DNA of 64,000 nucleotides from Laguncularia racemosa (Eukaryota > Streptophyta > Magnoliopsida > Myrtales > Combretaceae), in contig JBBMOL010000135.1 in the NCBI GenBank assembly GCA_037954665.1, positions 315,001 to 379,000 of the forward strand, in the 5' to 3' direction. Below are positions 56,952 to 64,000 of this stretch, in pieces (within the stretch, counting starts at the first letter, position 1; the number at the start of each line of letters is the position of its first letter). Position numbers and translations under genes: made by a program. Under the pieces are notes generated by a model. That model saw only the letters and a program-made list of their open reading frames with translations. It had not been told where the DNA came from and did not search any database.

Positions 56952-58279
56952 TGATCGTTGCGGATCGTAGCTTAATAATTTATAAACCTGTTCCTTGCTT
57001 CCAACTACGATGCAATAGGCAAGCGCACCTATCGTAGCGTAATATAGTGTTCGAAATCAGGGTCGTTCCAAGGAAGATTAAAGTTCACCAATTACTAATA
57101 TTTACTCCGTTCCTATTATCCAACCGAACAAGGCAAGTAAATGATTCAATGAACTTAACTAAAAGAGACTAATTATAAAATGTACTAAACTAAAGAAATG
57201 GAACTTAACAAAACACGAGTTCGAATCAACAACTAAGCAACCTAGACCTCTCTCTAATCCCACTCATGCCATGCGAATCATTAGAAACTAAAGATCAAAC
57301 AATCCGGTTCTTAAGCTGTGGAGTTTCATTAGTCAAACTAATAGTTCTCTCAAATCTATTAGCTTATCTAATCCTAGGTTTATCCGTTAGAATCTCTTCT
57401 CAACCAATAGCAACCTAGAATTGCATGAAGCACTTGATTCTCTCACCGTTAGGTTGGTAAACAAAAGATTTTCGCTATCCTATCTCTAGAATCACGATCA
57501 AATCTCATTCATTACCCTTAGATCTAATCATGCAAGCAATTTCTCAATCAACTTGAATGAAATCAAACATAGATTCATACTCCGGAAATATAAATCTAAG
57601 ATACACATCAAGAACAAGTAATGAAACAAAAGAACATCAATATGTCTTCATTAAGATCAATCCTTCATCACATGACAAGAATGGTTTCAAAAGAGATCTA
57701 GATCTCTAGATTACTCCTCCATGAGAGAGAGAATGTAATTACAATTGATAGGAGAGCAGCTAGAGTTCATGATACTACCCGGAAGTTCGAATCTTGAATG
57801 CTTTGGTTGAGACAATAATCTTCTTGAGTTGTTGTTCTAAGAGAGAAAAGTAAGGTGTGTGTTAAATGTCAAACCCTCCGTCTGCCTCCTCTTTCTCTCT
57901 CCACTTACATATATATATAGACATGTACAAAAAAGAAAGAGAAAAGGGGCAAATATCAGGAAAATCTAAGTCGTCGCTGATCTATACGCCCCGTATGGAA
58001 GGGGCGTAGCGCCTTCTGTGCATTTTGGAGGGGCTGGTCTGGGTTGATATGGCCCCGTATGGATTCCATACACCCCGTATGGAGGGGTGTATGGGCAAAA
58101 AGCTTGGCTTTTCCATTTCTTTTCTTGATGAATCCAATTGATTTCTTCGTGATAGGTTCCACATCACCTGAAAGCGATACATTATGCTATTAAGTACCAA
58201 TTCTAAATGATTTCCACTCGATTTGCAACAAAAAAGACTTGAAATCATCTAGGAATTAAAAGTGTTTCGCCCTTCATCA
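56952..58279 (-). repeat. Solo LTR M
   Basis: 1328 bp flanked by GTCCC (56947-56951 and 58280-58284). Starts TGATCGTTGCGG, ends CCTTCATCA. On the minus strand it has a TATATATATATA box (about 57920-57909) and ends with GTGCGCTTGCC-type sequence, a motif shared with solo LTR N. Inverted GC-rich repeats (57985-58008 and 58067-58093) lie upstream of the TATA box. Inserted in the gag frame of J. Confidence 0.92.
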
Positions 58280-58284
58280 GTCCC

Positions 58285-58700
58285 TCATCTTAGGTGTGGG
58301 ATGATGTGCAACTACAGGCTCTAGTGTAGTAGCCTGTTTCTTAGCCCTAGGAGCGACTTCTTGATTAACAGGAGCTTGGTTGGAGGATTGGGGTGCCTAT
58401 GGGGTAGGTTGCTACGCAGCAACAATTGGATTCAACAAAGCCACTTCTTGTTACATAGCAGCAAAGCCTACTATACCAATCATACATTGGGCAAGCATCA
58501 TCATAAATTGATTCATAATCTTAGTGTTTCCCTGAATGGTATGCACCACTTGGGAATTGTCAAGATGAGACTCTTGAGTATTATTAGTACTGATCAGTAT
58601 TTTTAGGAGGGGGTAGTTTCTCGATAAGTTCAAGGTTAACTTCATAGTCTTGATTGATGCTTATCATTTGGATCAAGCATCCTTCTTCTTAGGGGTACTA
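58285..58700 (-). pseudogene. Element J: gag, N-terminal part
   Basis: The minus frame reads MNQFMMMLAQCMIGIVGFAA, then, across stops that fit Gln, APVNQEVAPRAKKQATTLEP and VVAHHPTPKMRD, joining EGSSSSHVVPES on the other side of M. Low-complexity Pro/Gln-rich N-terminus of a gypsy gag. The exact start is not clear; a frame begins near 58645. Confidence 0.65.
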
Positions 58701-58867
58701 TTACGAGGTTGTTAACTTCCTATTCTTTAGTGGAATCACAAAAAATGTAAGTGGGTGGGTTCGATCACAATGTGGTCAAATAAGATCACATTATACTTAT
58801 ATTTTCTTCTAGATTTATATTAAATTTATTTCAATATTATAAGAAAATATAAAGAAATGGTATTTAT

Positions 58868-60256
58868 TGTGAAAATTCAGGTTTTGAGGACCTAAAAGTA
58901 AATTACAAGTTAATTGGAGGAGTTTTTCACAAAATTGAAGAAGTAAGTGAAGGATTGCATTGAAGGCCGCCGGCCTTAGGTCGGCCTACTACTGAAGGCT
59001 GCCGGCCTTAAGAAACCATCATAACGCATCAAAGCCGCTGGCCTACATTAAAGGCCGCCGGCCTTGACTGTTTCTCGGATATCCATGCGAAAATCTCTCC
59101 AAAATCTTATCTTGATTAATTTGCTGACTCAATTCCTCATCAGATTAGCCTTATCCTCCTCCTCTTTGGATCTATAAATAGACCCCTTGTGTGAACCTTT
59201 GGAGCATCCTTGTTTTTGGATCTTTTGAATCATTAGAATTCCCTTGGGAGCTTTAGGATTTTTATCTTCTCTTTAAATTCTTTTACATTTCATGTTATTC
59301 TAAATTTTAGTTTGAAGAAAGAATGTTATTGAAGTTTGCTTTCAATTAAAGAATTTTAGGAATCATTTCAGAAGATTGAAGTTTTACAAACTCTTAAAGA
59401 TTATAGCAATTGTTTCATTTATTTAATTTTCTTCTATGCCATTTATCAGTTTATTTTTATTATTTAATATGAATTCCATTGCACTTATTTACTTCAATTG
59501 TTTTTATGTAATCCATATCATAATGTTCTAAATCATCCTTGTGGGAAACATGATGAAGCCATAATTCAAACTAAAATGATCATTGTATTAATGTTATAGG
59601 ACATATAGATATACAGAATTTTCATATAAGAAGTCCTGCTATGAATTGTATTGTGTAATTGAAATCAATGCATAGGAATTTAAACGACTCGAAGGAGAAA
59701 TTTAGGTTTTATCAGGAATTCCTAAGTAAGATTTAATAATTCATGCGGAAGCAGCGTTATTGAATTTTATTAGAAATTGACCTAAGTGTTTCATGCAATA
59801 TTTTTATTAAATTTTTCACTAAGGGATTAGGAGAAATTAATTTAAAGATATTAGGCAATTATATAATTGGGAAATTTATGATTGTGAATTAGAATCCTCC
59901 ATTGATTTTAATTAACGAGAGCTATTAAAGTAAATCGGGGTAATGTTACTTTAAAACTTGAAAAGGGATTAAGGCTTTGTCAATCTCTTGTGAAATCCAT
60001 ATACTATGAGTTATTATAACATGAAGGCAATATGGTTAGTAGAATTAGGGTGGATTCTAATTTCCCACCATCAATTCATCCTTTTTCAAACACAATTCCC
60101 TTTTTGCGCATTTAGTATAATTCATTCGATTCTCATTAAATATCATTGCCTAAATAATAGTAGAAATTGATATAGTTCTATTACTTAATCAATCTTCGTG
60201 GTTCGACACTCTTCTCTCACTATATTACTTGATCCGATCCAGTACACTTGCCTGTA
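58868..60256 (+). repeat. Solo LTR N
   Basis: 1389 bp flanked by TTTAT (58863-58867 and 60257-60261). Starts TGTGAAAATTCAGG; ends GTACACTTGCCTGTA, where CA is expected. TATAAATA at 59173-59180. Three copies of an AAGGCCGCCGGCCTT-type palindrome lie upstream (58963-58977, 58995-59009, 59051-59065). Small frames inside are not genes. Confidence 0.85.
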
Positions 60257-60346
60257 TTTATTCACGCTCATTTTATATCTCTTTTTGCGTGGATCATGGT
60301 TATGTGTGTGTTATGACAAGCAAATGTTTTTCTCCGAAAAAGTTCT

Positions 60347-61571
60347 TGATGTGTCTAAAACAAGATTAAGCACATACAAAACCAATTTGAAAGACAATAA
60401 AACAATATCAATCAAACTAGTCTCAATCAAATGAATAATGGCGTCAATTTCCAATGAATGCAACCAATTCTTCAATTAGGATGTGTTCAATCTTAAATCC
60501 AAATATGATATAGCTTTGATACAAAAAGATGATGTGCCTAAATGGGATTTAAGCACAATCAAATGGAGTAAAAATCCAACCCTAAATGCAATCCCTAATT
60601 CCGGTTCAACAATTGGAGAATTGCGTGAATTCCAAAAGATATAAATGGATCTGAAATCAATAAACAATGGAATAATTCAATTACAAAGAATCAAATCCTC
60701 AATATATACTAATCAAGCTTGAATCATCACGTGAATTTCAAGGTTGAGTAGCAAATAAAAAACCATGATTCTCCTCTTTAAAACTAGGCATTCCACATGA
60801 ACAATGATAGGTAATTGTTGATGAATAACACTATGATAAGTAATTCAACAAACTCAATATATCTCAAAATGATTATGAAGCAAATCTGACCAAGAACTAT
60901 CTCAATCTAACCTTAGATATTACACACTAGAGAAGAAAAGAAATCTCAACAAAATGAAATTGATATTACTCACAATTTCAAGTGTTGCACTCGCCACAAT
61001 TTCAACTATTGGGATTGAAATTGATAAGAGTCTAATGACAATTAGGAGAACCCTAATCCCCACGCAAAAGTGTATACTCAAATCTGAAAAATGGCCTTCT
61101 CAAACCCTACTTTAAGCAAGTATTTATACTTGCTCCTTTTAGGGTTAGAAAATGCACAAAATTACAACTATGCTACTTTTAGAGTGGCCGGTCCTAAATG
61201 AAAATTACAATCAAAATGAAAGTGTCCCAAAAGAAAAATACAACATAAAATGGTCCAAATAACAATTACAAAATAAAAGAAAATAGTCTTCATCATGCGA
61301 GCTCTTCCATAGGATTTGTCGGCCCAACTTATCGTAGGTTCAAGTTGGTCCATGGATAACCCACAAGTTGAGTTTAAGTGAGTTTATCCATCGCCTTATA
61401 AAATATGATAAGTGTGCCAATTGGAATATATAATACATGAATAAGATAAAAGAGGTTAGTAAACGAATAATTTTAGGGTCGATTTGCTCAAAATGGGCCC
61501 TCATCGCCAAGATTCGAAATCCTTTAGTTCTTGCCCTAATGATAGCTCTTGCCGAATTTTGATTCCTATCA
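60347..61571 (-). repeat. Solo LTR K4
   Basis: 1225 bp flanked by GTTCT (60342-60346 and 61572-61576). Starts TGATGTGTC, ends GATTCCTATCA. A second start-like TGATGTGCC is at 60530, just after a primer-site-like GCTTTGATACAA at 60513-60524. TATA quasi-palindrome at 61117-61132. Confidence 0.92.
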
Positions 61572-61576
61572 GTTCT

Positions 61577-64000
61577 CCTTTGAATGATGATACATTTGGT
61601 ATTTATAGGGTTTAGTTATGAATCTCATTTGTCAAATGGTAATGGTGATCGACGTTCATGAGTAAATGAGCTCTCATATGAGTCTTTTATGAATTTAGGC
61701 CCATTAAAGGCATTTAATACGCGAGCTTTATTGAGAATGGTTATATCGGACCGACCAATACAATGAGCCTTACTCTAACTCTACCATGCCAAATATCTCT
61801 TGATCATCCCAAAGGTCATGGATTTAGCTCATTGCACCCTATCATTTTAGCCCAAAGAGTTAAATTCAATTAATTAATACGCACAAAACCTCATTGCATT
61901 TAGCCCTCTATAGTATTTAACGTGAGCGAATTATTACAATAAATATTTAAGTATTATCGATAATTACAACAAATGCTTAGACATTATACATATAGATGTT
62001 AATAGAGTTTGAAATTGATTAGGTTTTGGTTTTTTAAACTTGTCAATTGTAATTTAATTTCTCAATTAACAATTATGTATGAAATACAAATGTTTATTTC
62101 CTTTTTTCTTTTTTTGAATGTAAATTTTTAATTATTAATTGCCGAATTCCATTTAAAAATTAAATAAATATTTTGTTTTTCATATTTTTTTACACATAAC
62201 AAGATGCTAACACTAAAATCCATTTTAAGGCATGCGGCGGTCCGGGGATGGCAATGAGAATTAATTGGCGGCACACGAGAGAAAAGTGTGCAAGCATATA
62301 AGCCGGCGAGCAAATAAAGCACACCGGATCGTGACACGAAAAACTACAGGCAGATAGGGCCAGCTGACACTATTTAGTTCACGAAGGGACGAAGTAGAGA
62401 CCATTTTCCAGGCCTAATATTGTGTACACCACGACCTTGGTACCTTTTACCGTATGAAAGTCAAAGAAACAGAAGAAAAAAAAAAAAAATCGAAAACAAT
62501 GATAGATCCATATACCGAACTCAAGCCAAATTAACAACATTGATACAACACGAAATATCAGTGTTTTGAGTATTCTTTAGTTTTTCACAGCAATTTATAT
62601 AGTTTGGTGATAGTACTTTTTGGGTATGGACCCTCAAAGTCTATTTTGGCTCACTTCTACCTTCATTCGAGCTCTATATATCTAGGCCAACCTATTCCAA
62701 ACTGCTTCAACGCAGGATTGCCCAGATTCAATCTGCATGTCTGACCTTCAGCTTGCTTCGGCAAAGCACATCCTCAAATGGATAAGTACGAAGGCATGAT
62801 ATGAATAAGGAAATAAGCTACTTAAAGATACACACTTCATAATATTTGAAGAGAAGAGGGTCTTGGATATTAATATACTTTTATATGAATATCACCTTCA
62901 ATTCCCATAAATAGAGATTTGAGACTATTGAATAAAGGACCTTTTGGACTATTTACTTTCTCTACATGTATTATTAATCATTCGTATTGATTTGGGTATT
63001 GAAATGGTCATGTAAAAATAAGCAGATGATCTAACTGCCTTTAAAAATTTAACACAACATAGCCCAACTACAGCAAAAGTTGAGAAGCTATCTTTAGCAA
63101 TGGGTCGCCATTAGGTAAAAGAAAAAAAAAAGGTAAATTAAAATGGAATTTTAAATGTTTACAATGATGGTATAAATTTAGTATCTTGTGGAGTTAAATA
63201 TGAGAAATATATATCTATATTATATGGCGGGAAGGAAGAGTTTTACCGCAAAATGTAAAATTATTACATCGACCCTCCTTTTTTAAAAGCAAATCAATTA
63301 GTGATGGAGTATTATGCATGAATTTGAGTTTTTTTTTTGGTTTAATTTCATAAAATAAAATTTTAATAATAGAAAATCTTTTAATGGAAAAATAAATATT
63401 TAAGTTTTTTATTAAACATTATTATATTTATGTGATTGCTAATGTATGTATATGTATATAAAGACATAAACATAGACCTCTATTCTTTTAGAGTTATTTT
63501 TTTTTTCTAAATTTATAAATTAATAATTAAAATTGTTTAGATTTTTTAAAATATTCTAAAATATCATTGTGATATCATCCTTTTATCATAATTCTAATGT
63601 TGATTATACGTGAAGGGATAAAATTTAAAAAAATTAGTGGAAAATAACTTATTAAAAGATATGGAATATCCAGTCTCTCTCTGTGTATTTGTACGAAAGG
63701 ATCCATCGGCTTGAAGCAAGTTCTAATTTTGAGTCTAGCTTAGTTAGACTCATATGGGCTTTGGAACGGGACAACCTTAGCAATTTATCTACTTCTTAAT
63801 TCTGTACATGAATCACACGAAAGTTTGCTCTGAACCTCGTGCGTATCAATTCATCACAATCTCCTCTCTTTCTCTCTGTCTTCCTACCGGAAGAACATTA
63901 ATTAAATAATATGCAATATATCTTTAGGGAAGTTAGTTAATTTAATGTTGAGATCAGATCACATCACACACACAAAAAAGAAAAGAAAACCCATTTTAAT
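61577..64000. other. Right flank; possible remnant of the J 5' LTR, then AT-rich DNA
   Basis: A CTATAAAT box on the minus strand near 61601-61608 could belong to the 5' LTR of J, but no partner LTR was found. The GC-richer patch at 62225-62350 has no gene that I can support; the 69-codon minus frame there has no recognisable motif. The rest is AT-rich with poly(A)/poly(T) runs. Confidence 0.4.

Larger units (their letters stand above)
43390..58700 (-). mobile_element. Element J: large gypsy element (gag-pol part), split by K3, L and M
   Basis: Removing K3, L and M restores the order gag, protease, RT, RNase H, integrase on the minus strand. The antisense PMD frame at 38514-42631 probably belongs to it too, making about 10 kb without insertions, a size typical of Tat-type elements. 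Its LTRs were not identified. A TATA-bearing stretch at 61577-62000 might be part of its 5' LTR. Everything is interrupted by stops. Confidence 0.8.

Noticed and set aside
62128..62337. 69-residue minus-strand frame in the GC-richer patch
   Set aside because: No motif; Leu/Cys-rich start could mimic a signal peptide but nothing else supports a gene.

Overview
This is a stretch of AT-rich nuclear DNA from a dicot-like flowering plant. The evidence is one plant-type spliced gene, Ty1/copia and Ty3/gypsy elements primed by initiator tRNA-Met, a MULE relic and a plant-mobile-domain (PMD) reading frame. The species cannot be fixed from the sequence. Almost everything outside one gene is nested, decayed transposable element DNA.

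Layout. (1) 1-14484 is a pile of copia elements. A plus-strand element (E) holds two complete minus-strand copia insertions: F (4641-9023, TSD TACTC) and G (9489-14432, TSD TGAAT). It also holds a truncated element D, whose gag is cut by element A. A is fused to a piece of element B, and B is cut by the 3' end of element C at the left edge. (2) 15352-18292 holds the last four exons of an RNF25-like RING-H2 E3 ubiquitin ligase gene (plus strand), the only convincing host gene. Its RWD-domain exons are not in the window. (3) 20714-27075 is a gypsy derivative (H, TSD GGAAC) with a decayed gag, no visible pol and an antisense coiled-coil frame. (4) About 27740-30790 is a MULE relic with degenerate long terminal inverted repeats, beside a 58-bp perfect palindrome. 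(5) 30800-38400 is mostly non-coding, with local duplications, minisatellites and a solo LTR (K1). (6) 38514-58700 is one large broken minus-strand gypsy element (J): gag, protease, RT, RNase H and integrase, plus an antisense PMD frame beyond integrase. Inserted in J are solo LTRs K2 and K3, the complete gypsy element L (49618-56499, TSD TATGC) and solo LTR M (TSD GTCCC). Solo LTRs N (TSD TTTAT) and K4 (TSD GTTCT) lie just upstream of its gag. (7) 61577-64000 has no gene I can support.

Ten insertions have exact 5-bp target duplications and six of them are solo LTRs, so LTR-LTR recombination has been active. The most unusual signals are: the K LTR family, whose ends contain an embedded tRNA-Met primer-binding site in a variable tandem unit; GC-rich palindrome clusters upstream of the TATA box in three unrelated LTR families (L, M, N); and two gypsy-type elements (H and J) with long reading frames antisense to gag-pol.
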